From the NCBI GenBank assembly GCA_030525825.1, contig JAUNDZ010000005.1, positions 31,260 to 95,259 on the forward strand: a stretch of DNA of 64,000 bases. Direction: 5' to 3'. Below the pieces are notes generated by a model. That model searched no databases. It was not told the DNA's origin and was given only the letters and a program-made list of their open reading frames with translations. The stretch is from Moraxella sp. (GTDB lineage Bacteria > Pseudomonadota > Gammaproteobacteria > Pseudomonadales > Moraxellaceae). Made by a program: the position numbers and the translations under genes. Below, in pieces: positions 1 through 8,715 of this stretch. How positions within the stretch are numbered: the stretch's first letter is position 1; the number at the start of each line of letters is the position of its first letter.

Positions 1-312
1 GTGTATCAGGCGGTGTTTGTATTTAGTGGTAAGTCATTAGTGCTGTCTCGTGCCTTTAAGGGCGTGAGTCATTTGATTTATCTGCTGTTGGTTGGTAGTG
101 GTTTGTACCTATTTTGGCAGTTATCACAGGTGGCAGGCGTGCAGCATTGGGCGATTATTAAGCTGGTGCTGCTGGTTGCGGCAGTTTCCGCCACCATCAA
201 GGCACTTCGCCCCACCAATCAAAACAGCCAAGCCAGAGCAGGCATCTTGATTGCATTGATTGCTTATATTGGCATCGTTGTTTTGGCAATCACCAAGCCA
301 ACCTTGATGTAA
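1..312 (+). CDS. SirB2-family inner-membrane protein, 3' part
   Basis: The last 103 residues of a small hydrophobic protein are present. Three hydrophobic stretches (about residues 20-42, 48-66 and 80-100) and the pattern Ser-Arg...Val-Ser-His-Leu-Ile-Tyr match the SirB2/invasion up-regulator family (about 120-130 residues). The family normally has one more N-terminal membrane segment, so the gene probably begins before base 1 and the GTG at base 1 is likely internal. The function of SirB2 proteins is not well established. It ends before a clear terminator, so it is not transcribed with fruB. Confidence 0.6.
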   Translation: MYQAVFVFSGKSLVLSRAFKGVSHLIYLLLVGSGLYLFWQLSQVAGVQHWAIIKLVLLVAAVSATIKALRPTNQNSQARAGILIALIAYIGIVVLAITKPTLM

Positions 313-329
313 TTTGATTCATTTAAAAA

Positions 330-358
330 AAGCAGGCTGATTGGGTCTGCTTTTTTTT
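330..358 (+). terminator. Rho-independent terminator after the SirB2-like gene
   Basis: AAGCAG (330-335) pairs with CTGCTT (347-352) around an 11-base loop, followed by a run of T. Confidence 0.7.
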
Positions 359-448
359 GTACTGCTTTAATAAAAATTGTATAAAAATTTATCAAAATCA
401 GTGATTTAAAAAGTATTAATAATTTTTAACATTTTTATGACTAAAAGG

Positions 449-462
449 TGTTAAAATTAACA
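449..462. promoter_or_regulatory. Palindrome upstream of fruB, possible operator
   Basis: TGTTAA-AA-TTAACA, with perfect 6-bp arms, lies 113 bp before the fruB start in an AT-rich 262-bp gap that holds no gene. It does not look like the enterobacterial Cra/FruR site and no fruR-type regulator gene is adjacent. An operator role is inference only. Confidence 0.25.
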
Positions 463-574
463 GATTTTATCTAAATGTCATCTTAGTATCAGACATTGCT
501 CAGATGTGTTTGATGTTGATGGTGTTTAGCCAGCGATTTTTTAAAATAAGTGGGCAGTTCGCCTAAGGGTTATT

Positions 575-3415
575 ATGCAATTAACGGCAAAAGATGTACG
601 CATGAACATGCACGCCGCCGACAAGCAAGCGGCATTGGCGGTGCTGGCTCGTGTCTTGGTGGAAGATGGATTGACCACAGAAGGCTATCTACAAGGGCTA
701 CAAGACCGAGAAGCACAATCAGCGACCTATCTGGGTCAGGGGATTGCCATTCCGCATGGCACGCCTGATGCTCGGATATGTATCAAACAAACAGGCGTGC
801 GTTTGGTACATTTTGCTGATGGCGTGGTGTGGAATGATGATGGCGACAAGGTCTATTTGGCGGCGGTCATCGCTGCTAAGTCTGATGAGCATTTGCAGGT
901 ATTAAAGCAGCTGACCAAAGTACTATCTGATGATGTGTCGGATAAGGTAAGGCTTGCCAAGACCGCCGATGATGTTCTAGCCATCATTCAAGATAAGCCA
1001 AAATCGCTCTTATTAAATGAAAATCTGATTAGATTGACTGATGCCAAAGACACAGACGCACTATACAGCACTGCTGCCAATGCCTTAAAATCGGCAAATC
1101 TGCTGTCGTCCTTGTTATCATTTTCTGCATCGTCATTGCAACTGTCCAATCAGGTGCAGTGTATCAGCATTACCGCTGATGACAGCCACATCGCTCAATC
1201 AGCCCTAGCACTGGCAATCTCCAAACATAACATCACACCAAAGGCGGTCGCACTCATCGCTGCCAATGAGCATCTTGATGCCAACAGACTTGCCAAGGTG
1301 TATGATGTCTTGCTGGATGAAGATTTTGAGATGGCTTTGGCAAATAATGACACGGACACCATCATGCAGCTGCTTGATGTGGAGTCAAGTCAGTCTTGGG
1401 TGTCAAAGAAGGCAGTCATCTTAAATGAACACGGGCTACACGCTCGTCCTGCCACCGCCTTATCAGAGCTTGCCAAACAAGCGGTGGGTGAGATTAAAGT
1501 ATCGCTTGATGATGGCTTTTTTGTGTCTGCCAAGAGCCTAAGTCGCCTGTTGTCACTGGGCGGAGTACGGGGTCAGACGCTAACATTCATCGCTCAGCCA
1601 GATACTGATGCGGTGGCACATTTGGACAAGATTGTCGCTTTGGTGAATGACGGAATGGGCGAGACGGTAGAGCCGTTTGCTGACGCACAGCCCAATCAAG
1701 CCATGCCACTCATCAATTTTAACGATGATAATAAAACCATCATCGTGGGCGAAAAATCTGACGCCATCAGTGCATCGTCAGGCGTGGCGGTGGGCGATGC
1801 TCATGTGGTACGCCAATTTAAATTCAGCTATGCTCAGACAGCCCAAGACGCTGCCAGTGAAATGGATAGACTGCATCAGGCGATTGATGCGGTAAAAAAA
1901 GAGCTGTCTTTGACCATCGCTGGGGCGAAAAATGCCGACATTGCCAATATTTTTGGAGCTCATTTGGCATTATTGGACGATGAAGAAATTGTCTTTGGGG
2001 CAAAAGATGGCATCGATGAAGGTCTGTCTGCCGAAGCTGCGTGGCACGCCCACATCGAAACCATGGCAAAGGCTCAATCCGCCTTGGCAAATCATCTATT
2101 AGCCGAGCGTGCGGCTGACTTGCGTGATGTGGGGCAAAAAGTCTTGGCTGTCTTGACAGGTCAGCACCCACCGAGTGAGCCAAGCTCGCCTTATATCTTG
2201 ATTAAAGAAGATTTGATGCCATCTGATGTGGCACGCCTTGACCCTGCCAAAGTGGCGGGCATCTTGACGGCAGTCGGTGGTGCAAGCTCGCACAGTGCCA
2301 TCGTTGCACGAGCATTGGGCATTCCTGCTTTGGTGGGTGCAGGCGTGGATATTTTGAATATCGACCAAAATAGCCGAGTGCTGATGAATGCTGATGAAAG
2401 CTGGTTTGTGGTGTCGCCATCTGATGATTTGGTGGAGATTTGTCGTCAGACCCAAGCCAAACGACAAGAGCTAAAACGCATCGCTCATCAGCACGCACAT
2501 GAGCCTGCCATCACCCAAGACGGTCATCGTGTGGAAGTGGCGGTCAATCTGGGCAATGTCAATGACACCGCCAATGCTGTCAAGCACGGTGCCGAAGCAG
2601 TGGGGCTGCTGCGTACTGAACTGGTCTTTATGGCACATAGGCAAGTCCCTGACATTAACACCCAAATCAGCGACTATAAAAAAGTATTTGATGCCTTAGA
2701 AGGTCGTCCGCTTGTGGTGCGTACGCTGGATGTGGGTGGCGATAAGCCGCTGCCATATTTACCCATGCCCAGCGAAGAAAACCCGTTTTTGGGTCTAAGG
2801 GGTATTCGCCTAAGCCTAAAACAGCCTGAGCTACTCAAAAATCAGCTCATCGCTCTTATCCAAGCGTCCCAAGGTCGTGATCTAAGAATCATGTTCCCGA
2901 TGGTGGGGCGAATGGAAGAATGGACGGCTGCCAAAGCCGTGTTAGATGAAGTCAAGGCAGAGTATCCACACGACAATCTACAAGTAGGCATCATGATTGA
3001 AGTGCCTAGTGCTGCGATTATGGCGAACGCCTTTGCCAAAGAAGTGGACTTTTTTAGTATCGGTACGAATGACTTGACGCAGTATGTGCTTGCCATCGAC
3101 AGGGGTCATCCATACCTATCTAAAGACGCTGACGGACTTCATCCAAGTGTTTTAACGCTCATTGACCACACTGTCAAGGCAGCACACGCACACGGCAAGT
3201 GGGTCGGTGTCTGCGGCGAGCTGGCAGGCGATGAAAAAGCGGTGCCAATCCTTGTGGGTCTCGGTGTGGATGAGCTTAGTATGTCGGTGTCTGGCATCGC
3301 TTTGGTCAAAAACCAAATTAGGGGGCTTAATCTATCAGATTGCCAATACCTTGCCAAGCGTGCTTTGGCATGCCAAAGTGCTGCCGATGTCAGACAGCTT
3401 GCCATCAAGGAATGA
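575..3415 (+). CDS. fruB: Fructose PTS multiphosphoryl transfer protein, EIIA-HPr-EI fusion
   Basis: This 946-residue cytosolic protein carries phosphate from PEP to the fructose permease. Three modules are visible in order. EIIA-Fru has its active His61 in GIAIPHGT. HPr has His289 in NEHGLHARP. Enzyme I has its phospho-His573 in GGASSHSAIVARA, then a PEP-utilising C-terminal domain with the LRTELVF and VCGELAGD motifs. Between EIIA and HPr lies a domain of about 130 residues resembling the spacer of enterobacterial FruB. The fusion with EI is the form known from Pseudomonas and Xanthomonas, so this system needs no separate ptsH or ptsI. It overlaps nothing and is followed 3 bp later by fruK. 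Confidence 0.95.
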   Translation: MQLTAKDVRMNMHAADKQAALAVLARVLVEDGLTTEGYLQGLQDREAQSATYLGQGIAIPHGTPDARICIKQTGVRLVHFADGVVWNDDGDKVYLAAVIAAKSDEHLQVLKQLTKVLSDDVSDKVRLAKTADDVLAIIQDKPKSLLLNENLIRLTDAKDTDALYSTAANALKSANLLSSLLSFSASSLQLSNQVQCISITADDSHIAQSALALAISKHNITPKAVALIAANEHLDANRLAKVYDVLLDEDFEMALANNDTDTIMQLLDVESSQSWVSKKAVILNEHGLHARPATALSELAKQAVGEIKVSLDDGFFVSAKSLSRLLSLGGVRGQTLTFIAQPDTDAVAHLDKIVALVNDGMGETVEPFADAQPNQAMPLINFNDDNKTIIVGEKSDAISASSGVAVGDAHVVRQFKFSYAQTAQDAASEMDRLHQAIDAVKKELSLTIAGAKNADIANIFGAHLALLDDEEIVFGAKDGIDEGLSAEAAWHAHIETMAKAQSALANHLLAERAADLRDVGQKVLAVLTGQHPPSEPSSPYILIKEDLMPSDVARLDPAKVAGILTAVGGASSHSAIVARALGIPALVGAGVDILNIDQNSRVLMNADESWFVVSPSDDLVEICRQTQAKRQELKRIAHQHAHEPAITQDGHRVEVAVNLGNVNDTANAVKHGAEAVGLLRTELVFMAHRQVPDINTQISDYKKVFDALEGRPLVVRTLDVGGDKPLPYLPMPSEENPFLGLRGIRLSLKQPELLKNQLIALIQASQGRDLRIMFPMVGRMEEWTAAKAVLDEVKAEYPHDNLQVGIMIEVPSAAIMANAFAKEVDFFSIGTNDLTQYVLAIDRGHPYLSKDADGLHPSVLTLIDHTVKAAHAHGKWVGVCGELAGDEKAVPILVGLGVDELSMSVSGIALVKNQIRGLNLSDCQYLAKRALACQSAADVRQLAIKE

Positions 3416-3418
3416 GCC

Positions 3419-4375
3419 ATGAGTGTACTTTGCATCACCTTAAATCCTGCCATCGACATGACGGTGGCGGTCGATGGGCTGTCGGTGGGTAGTGTGAATC
3501 GGGCAACCGATACTTGGTCTAACGCTGCTGGCAAGGGGCTTAATGCCGCACAGATTTTATCTGATTTGGGCTTTGAGACGCTATCATCAGGCTTTTTGGG
3601 GGCGGATAATGCCGCCATCTTTGATAAGCTGTTTGCCGAGCGTGAGCAGTTGGCACAGTCAAAGGATGTTGGCAGTGTTCGTGATGCCTTTGTCCGTGTG
3701 GCAGGGCAAACACGCACCAACATCAAGCTTATCGATGGCGGCACGACAACAGACATTAATGGCAAAGGCTTTGTGGTGAATGCTGCCGACAAAGCACGAC
3801 TGATCCAAAAAATCGCTGATGTCGCAGGCGAGTGCGATGCCATCTTGGTGGCAGGCAGTCTGCCACAAGGCTTTAATGAGCAGGATTTTGACGAGCTGCT
3901 GACTTTTTTGACCAGCATTCATGATAAGGTGGCGGTCGATGTTAGCGGTAGGGCATTGACCATCGCCCTAAAACATCGCTTGTGGTTGATTAAGCCCAAT
4001 AATGATGAGCTGTTTGAAGTGTTTGGAGAGCCTGCTGACACCTTAAGCGAACAAGCGGCATTGGTGGCAAATCTGAACATTGATAATGTCGTGGTATCGA
4101 TGGGCGAAAAAGGCGTGCATTGGTTTAGTAAGAACATCTATCGTGCCACACCACCTACCATGACGGTCAAAAGCACCGTAGGGGCAGGCGATACTTTGGT
4201 GGCGGGCATGATGGCAGGGCTTCTACAGAATAAAGCACCGCAGGACATCTTGGCTCGGGCAACTGCCTTATCCGCCCATGCGGTGAGTATTGTCGGCTTC
4301 AAGGCGGCTGATACCGACCAACTGGCACAGCTGCTCCCACAAGTCGTGGTGCAAGATGTGTCTGACCAAGCATAG
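3419..4375 (+). CDS. fruK: 1-phosphofructokinase
   Basis: PfkB/ribokinase-family sugar kinase of 318 residues that phosphorylates fructose 1-phosphate, the product of FruA import, to fructose 1,6-bisphosphate. The N-terminal TLNPAIDMT motif and the C-terminal VKSTVGAGDTLVAG motif, which holds the catalytic Asp and anion hole, identify the family. The ATG lies 3 bp after the fruB stop, with an AGGAATGAG region as ribosome-binding site, so translation is probably coupled. Length is typical (about 310-320). The position between fruB and fruA supports 1-phosphofructokinase rather than tagatose-6-phosphate kinase. Confidence 0.94.
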   Translation: MSVLCITLNPAIDMTVAVDGLSVGSVNRATDTWSNAAGKGLNAAQILSDLGFETLSSGFLGADNAAIFDKLFAEREQLAQSKDVGSVRDAFVRVAGQTRTNIKLIDGGTTTDINGKGFVVNAADKARLIQKIADVAGECDAILVAGSLPQGFNEQDFDELLTFLTSIHDKVAVDVSGRALTIALKHRLWLIKPNNDELFEVFGEPADTLSEQAALVANLNIDNVVVSMGEKGVHWFSKNIYRATPPTMTVKSTVGAGDTLVAGMMAGLLQNKAPQDILARATALSAHAVSIVGFKAADTDQLAQLLPQVVVQDVSDQA

Positions 4376-4434
4376 CCCAATTACCCAAATCATCACCAAT
4401 ATTTATTCACAAATTTCCATAATCGAGAAATTCT

Positions 4435-6120
4435 ATGCAATTTTTAAACGCTTCTTATGTGATTGTGCCAAAGCAGGCACTGCCCCAGACGCTGCTGATT
4501 GCCAAAAAACTGGCAAAAGCCCTACAAGACAAAGGCGTACCAGCAACGGTATCTTTGTCTGACAAGGCGACTTCGGCACACAAAATCATCATCGATGACA
4601 TCAATCAAGCAGATGGCAAAACGCTACACCTAAATCATCAGGCGCTTGATGTTACTAAGTTTGATGATGACGCTTATTTAAATGCCTTATTGGGACAAAT
4701 TGCAGCGGTGGGCAGTACAAATGCTGCTGTGGGCGGTCTGGCAACTGTCGATAAACCACTGAACATCGTGGCGGTAACGGCTTGCCCAACAGGGGTGGCA
4801 CACACTTTCATGTCAGCAGAAGCGATTGAAAATTATGCCAAAGCTCAAGGCTGGAACATCAAGGTTGAGACTCGTGGGCAGGTCGGTGCAGGCAATGCCA
4901 TCACCCCAGAAGAAGTTGCGGCGGCGGATTTGGTATTCGTTGCGGCGGACATTGATGTGGATTTGTCAAAATTTGCTGGCAAAAAAATGTACCGCACTTC
5001 CACAGGTCTTGCCCTAAAAAAGACCGCCCAAGAGTTTGAAAAAGCATTAAGCGGTGCCAGTACTTATCAGTCAAATGCCGCAGCGACTGATGTGCAGGTG
5101 GCAGACGAGAAAAAAGGTGTTTATCAGCACCTGATGACTGGTGTCTCACACATGTTGCCTTTGGTGGTGGCAGGTGGTCTACTCATCGCCATGTCGTTCA
5201 TGTTTGGTGTGGAAGCCTTTAAAGACGCAGGCATCGCCTTTGGTCTGCCCAAAGCCTTGATGGACATCGGTGGTGGTGCGGCATTCCATCTGATGATTGC
5301 GATTTTTGCAGGCTATGTGGCGTTTTCTATTGCGGACAGACCAGGTCTGGCGGTGGGCTTAATCGGTGGTATGCTTGCGACCAATGCAGGGGCGGGTATC
5401 TTGGGTGGTATCGTGGCAGGCTTTTTGGCAGGTTATACGGTCAAATTTTTAAACAGTGCTATCAAACTGCCACCAAGTTTGTCCGCCTTAAAGCCGATTT
5501 TGATTTTGCCACTCATTGGCTCGCTCATCGTGGGGCTGCTCATGATTTATGCCATCAACCCACCTGTGGCGGCGTTGATGGAGATGCTGACCAACTGGCT
5601 AAAATCAATGGGTGAAGTTAATGCCATTATCCTAGGGATGATTTTGGGTCTGATGATGTGTGCTGACATGGGTGGACCGATTAACAAAGCCGCTTATACT
5701 TTCTCGGTGGGCATGATTGCATCAGGTGTCTATACACCGATTGCCGCAGCGATGGCGGCGGGTATGGTGCCGCCGATTGGCATGGCGATTGCCACTTGGA
5801 TTGCTCGCAATAAGTTTAATGAAAATCAGCGTAACGCAGGCAAAGCATCATTTGTCTTAGGCTTGTGCTTTATTTCAGAAGGGGCATTGCCGTTCGTGGC
5901 TGCTGATCCTGCTCATGTCATCATCTCATCGCTTATCGGTGGTGCAATCGCTGGAGCCATCTCAATGGGGCTTGGTATTATGCTGCAAGCACCACATGGT
6001 GGCTTGTTTGTTATCCCATTCGTCTCGCAGCCGCTCATGTATCTGGTGGCGATTGCGGTCGGTTCGGTGGCAACAGGTGTGATTTATTCGGTATTAAAAC
6101 GCCGTGAAGTATCCGCCTAG
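4435..6120 (+). CDS. fruA: Fructose-specific PTS permease EIIBC
   Basis: Integral membrane transporter of 561 residues that imports fructose as fructose 1-phosphate. Residues 1-100 form a degenerate EIIB' domain. EIIB follows, with the phospho-acceptor Cys117 in VTACPTGVAHTFM. From about residue 225 a hydrophobic EIIC domain of eight to ten segments begins with the GVSHMLPLVVAGGLLIA motif. The LCFISEGALPF motif is typical of the sugar-binding region. Length and order match FruA of Pseudomonas and E. coli. It ends before a strong terminator, closing the fruBKA operon. Confidence 0.95.
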   Translation: MQFLNASYVIVPKQALPQTLLIAKKLAKALQDKGVPATVSLSDKATSAHKIIIDDINQADGKTLHLNHQALDVTKFDDDAYLNALLGQIAAVGSTNAAVGGLATVDKPLNIVAVTACPTGVAHTFMSAEAIENYAKAQGWNIKVETRGQVGAGNAITPEEVAAADLVFVAADIDVDLSKFAGKKMYRTSTGLALKKTAQEFEKALSGASTYQSNAAATDVQVADEKKGVYQHLMTGVSHMLPLVVAGGLLIAMSFMFGVEAFKDAGIAFGLPKALMDIGGGAAFHLMIAIFAGYVAFSIADRPGLAVGLIGGMLATNAGAGILGGIVAGFLAGYTVKFLNSAIKLPPSLSALKPILILPLIGSLIVGLLMIYAINPPVAALMEMLTNWLKSMGEVNAIILGMILGLMMCADMGGPINKAAYTFSVGMIASGVYTPIAAAMAAGMVPPIGMAIATWIARNKFNENQRNAGKASFVLGLCFISEGALPFVAADPAHVIISSLIGGAIAGAISMGLGIMLQAPHGGLFVIPFVSQPLMYLVAIAVGSVATGVIYSVLKRREVSA

Positions 6121-6185
6121 TACAATCTTATTGGTTGAATATTACAGCATTGTAATTGATTGTTTTAATTCATGTTTTACCATCA

Positions 6186-6229
6186 AAAAAACACAAAACC
6201 TGTCGATAAGATGGGTTTTGTGTTTTTTT
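6186..6229 (+). terminator. Terminator of the fruBKA operon
   Basis: A long stem AACACAAAACC / GGTTTTGTGTT with a T7 tail lies 66 bp after the fruA stop. The flanking A-run would also allow it to act on the opposite strand. Confidence 0.85.
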
Positions 6230-6367
6230 ATGGTTGTGTTACAATAAAAAACCTGCCAAATCGTGTAGGCGATATTTTTTGGATTTTCATGGGCTTATTA
6301 GGCATGATTAAGCAGATGATGCCAGCCTTATTGATATGTTTGAAGTAATAAAAGGGTGTGGACGACG

Positions 6368-7258
6368 ATGGTTCAATTACAAATAAATAACTCAGTAGCC
6401 AAGCGAGTGGGTGCATTGATGGCGTGCGGTGTGGTTACAGCAGCTGTATTGACGGGCTGTGCCAGTAAGCCTACTCATAATAGCACCATGCAGAACAAGG
6501 CTGGCATGAAAAACGCCAATCACCCACCGATTGTAACAAACAGTCGTGGCGTACCAAATCGCTATATGGTCAAACAAGGCGATACGGTGAGTAAGATTGC
6601 CGAGCGTTATGGGTTGGATTGGCGTACCATTGGTCGCATGAATAATCTAAACTCGCAATATACCATCTATACAGGGCAATGGCTTACTTTGTGGGAGGGT
6701 AGTGGCAACGCTAAAGCAAATACACCATCAAAAGCCACGCCAAAGCCCGCAAGCCCAACCCCTGCACCAAAACCAGTGGTGGTACAGCAGACAGTCGCCA
6801 CGCCCAGTCCGACACCAGCTTATACGCCACCGGCAACCACACCCAGTAACGCACCTTTATCCATCGGTAGTGCAGGTGTGATGCAGTTTCGCTATCCTGT
6901 GGGCAGTGGCAATCCTGTGGCTCGCCGTTTTGGTACGACCAACATCGGTGGTCAGTCGGTAACCAGTCAGGGTATGTGGTTCTCTGGTCGTGGCGGCGAT
7001 GCGGTCTTGGCAAGCCGTGCAGGTACGGTGCTGCATGCTGATGACAACATCGATGGGGCGATGATTGCCATTGCTCATACCGATGGTTTTGTAAGCAACT
7101 ATTTTCATGTACAAGACGCACAGGTCAAATCAGGACAGACCGTCCAAGCAGGACAGCGAATTGCCAGTATGCGTCAGCAACCTGATGGTTCTGGACTGCT
7201 TGAATTTCGCATTTCTCGCAATTCAAACTACATCGACCCATTATCCGTCCTAAAATAA
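6368..7258 (+). CDS. LysM lipoprotein with degenerate LytM (M23-like) domain, NlpD-like
   Basis: Start chosen at the second Met (6368), giving a lipoprotein signal with lipobox LTGC and Cys31. A LysM peptidoglycan-binding domain spans about residues 62-106 (YMVKQGDTVSKIAERYG), followed by a Pro/Thr-rich linker and a C-terminal M23/LytM fold. Metal ligands expected for an active endopeptidase are mostly missing: the HxxxD motif reads as FSGRGGD and the distal His is lost in LLEFRIS, while NYFHV keeps one His. In NlpD and EnvC such degenerate LytM domains activate cell-wall amidases rather than cut peptidoglycan. An NlpD-like divisome role is therefore inferred. The usual nlpD neighbours (pcm, rpoS) are absent. 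Translationally close to the next gene (3-bp gap). Confidence 0.75.
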   Translation: MVQLQINNSVAKRVGALMACGVVTAAVLTGCASKPTHNSTMQNKAGMKNANHPPIVTNSRGVPNRYMVKQGDTVSKIAERYGLDWRTIGRMNNLNSQYTIYTGQWLTLWEGSGNAKANTPSKATPKPASPTPAPKPVVVQQTVATPSPTPAYTPPATTPSNAPLSIGSAGVMQFRYPVGSGNPVARRFGTTNIGGQSVTSQGMWFSGRGGDAVLASRAGTVLHADDNIDGAMIAIAHTDGFVSNYFHVQDAQVKSGQTVQAGQRIASMRQQPDGSGLLEFRISRNSNYIDPLSVLK

Positions 7259-7261
7259 CGC

Positions 7262-8176
7262 ATGATTGTCCGTGATAAGAGCAACGGCTTAAAGCTGTTA
7301 TTCGTCTGGCGTGGCACGGTACTGCCCAAAGTGCTACCGATGGTGCTACTGCTCATGGCAATCTCCATGGTGGCATGGTCGCTGACACACTATAAAGTCT
7401 ATGCCGTAACGGGCGTGCCTGCGGTGGGCTTTACGGTGTTTGGGGTAGTGCTGTCGATATTCTTGGGTTTTCGTAATACGGCCTGTTATGATAGATGGTG
7501 GGAGGGACGAAAGCTGTGGGGTGCGATGATTGCCAATACTCGCCATTTGACCAGAGACAGCCACTTTTTGGCTGACGATGAGCGTGAAAAGCTACTCACA
7601 GAAATGTTGCTGTTCGTCGGTCTGCTTCGCAATCGCTTGCGTGGGCAGACGGCACAGGCAGAGCAGTTTGCCCATTATTATCAGATGGATAAAGATGAGC
7701 TTCACGCCATCAATGCTCACATCAATGCACCGCAGTGGATACTTGAAAGAATGCAAAAACGGCTCATGGCAGCGGTGCAAACAGGACAGATTACCGACAT
7801 CATCTATACTAGCGTGCAGCGTCATGTGGTGGAGATGGGGAATATTCAGGCTGGTTGTGATCGGATTGCCAGTACACCGCTACCTTATCCGTATTCGGTG
7901 CTACTACATCGGGCGGTATTTTGCTTTTGTTGGATGTTGCCTTTTGGACTAGAATCAGTGATGGGTATTTGGACACCGTTTTTGGTGGGATTTTTGTCGT
8001 ATCTGCTGCTTGGGCTTGATGAGCTAAGTCATCAGCTAGAAGAGCCGTTTGGTACGGCGGACAATGATTTGCCCCTTGATACGATGGTCAGACTGATGGA
8101 GCGTGAAACTTTGGCGTTATTGAATAAGCCGTTGCCAGAAGCCATCACCGCTGATGCGTATTATAATTACTCATAG
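7262..8176 (+). CDS. Bestrophin-family (UPF0187/YneE) membrane protein
   Basis: A 304-residue protein of the bacterial bestrophin family, pentameric inner-membrane channels that in characterised bacterial members conduct cations. Family signs are the N-terminal hydrophobic helices, GFRNTACYDRWWEGRKLWG (about residues 70-88) and the late LLGLDELSHQLEEPFG motif, which is highly conserved. Length is normal for the family. It starts 3 bp after the LysM lipoprotein and probably shares its transcript; no functional link is known. It ends at a terminator shared with the convergent tRNA gene. Confidence 0.85.
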   Translation: MIVRDKSNGLKLLFVWRGTVLPKVLPMVLLLMAISMVAWSLTHYKVYAVTGVPAVGFTVFGVVLSIFLGFRNTACYDRWWEGRKLWGAMIANTRHLTRDSHFLADDEREKLLTEMLLFVGLLRNRLRGQTAQAEQFAHYYQMDKDELHAINAHINAPQWILERMQKRLMAAVQTGQITDIIYTSVQRHVVEMGNIQAGCDRIASTPLPYPYSVLLHRAVFCFCWMLPFGLESVMGIWTPFLVGFLSYLLLGLDELSHQLEEPFGTADNDLPLDTMVRLMERETLALLNKPLPEAITADAYYNYS

Positions 8177-8210
8177 CGATTGCTTGGCGGGTTGGCTAAA
8201 TAATAAAAAC

Positions 8211-8250
8211 AAAAAAATCAAGGCTTACCATCGTAATGCCTTGATTTTTT
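8211..8250. terminator. Bidirectional terminator between bestrophin gene and tRNA
   Basis: AAAAAATCAAGGC pairs with GCCTTGATTTTTT. A/T runs on both sides let it stop the plus-strand bestrophin gene and the minus-strand tRNA. Confidence 0.85.
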
Positions 8251-8260
8251 TAATTTAATT

Positions 8261-8337
8261 TGGTGGGCCCACACAGACTCGAACTGTGGACCAAAGGATT
8301 ATGAGTCCTCTGCTCTAACCGACTGAGCTATAGGCCC
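8261..8337 (-). tRNA. tRNA with CAT anticodon (elongator Met or Ile2)
   Basis: On the minus strand a 77-nt cloverleaf begins GGGCCTA, carries D-loop AGCTCAGTCGGTTAGAGC, anticodon loop CTCATAA, a TTCGAGTC T-loop and an encoded CCA end. CAT is read either as elongator Met or, after lysidine modification by TilS, as Ile (AUA). The lack of the initiator features (no C1 mismatch, no GGG/CCC anticodon-stem triplets) excludes tRNA-fMet. I cannot separate Met from Ile2 by eye. Confidence 0.95.
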
Positions 8338-8460
8338 AAATTAAACATTCAAAGAATCCTTTGAATGGGCGTATTCTACAACAAACAAGCCAAAAATACA
8401 ACAGATAATCTGCCCAAAAGCGATGTTTGGTGTGATTAAAATCAGTTTGGAAAGTAATAA

Positions 8461-8490
8461 AAAAAGCTGATGATTTTTTCATCAGCTTTT
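8461..8490 (-). terminator. Terminator of tRNA-Leu
   Basis: AAAAGCTGATGA / TCATCAGCTTTT hairpin directly 3' of tRNA-Leu on the minus strand. It separates the two tRNA transcripts, so the downstream CAT tRNA needs its own promoter in 8338-8460. Confidence 0.75.
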
Positions 8491-8496
8491 AAAATA

Positions 8497-8581
8497 TGGT
8501 GGGGACGGAGAGACTCGAACTCTCACACCTCGCGGCGCCAGAACCTAAATCTGGTGCGTCTACCAATTTCGCCACGTCCCC
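8497..8581 (-). tRNA. tRNA-Leu (TAG anticodon)
   Basis: An 85-nt class II tRNA on the minus strand. It begins GGGGACGTGGCGAAATTGG, has anticodon loop TTTAGGT (TAG), a long variable arm GCGCCGCGAGGTGT and an encoded CCA. The body is nearly identical to E. coli tRNA-Leu(UAG). It reads CUA and related Leu codons. Confidence 0.96.
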
Positions 8582-8715
8582 AAGTTGTCTTGATAGGGCG
8601 TATTATACGCATTTTTTTGAGATTGGCAAGTGTTTTTTATAAAAAATTTGAAATAAAAATACAAGTAATTGATTTTTAAATAATTTTTATTTAAATTTGA
8701 TATCACTGGACATGG

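Noticed and set aside
3139-3918. 259-codon open frame on the minus strand across fruB and fruK
   Set aside because: Ser/Leu/Pro-rich translation opposite two well-supported genes and no ribosome-binding site. Opposite-strand frames are expected with this codon use.
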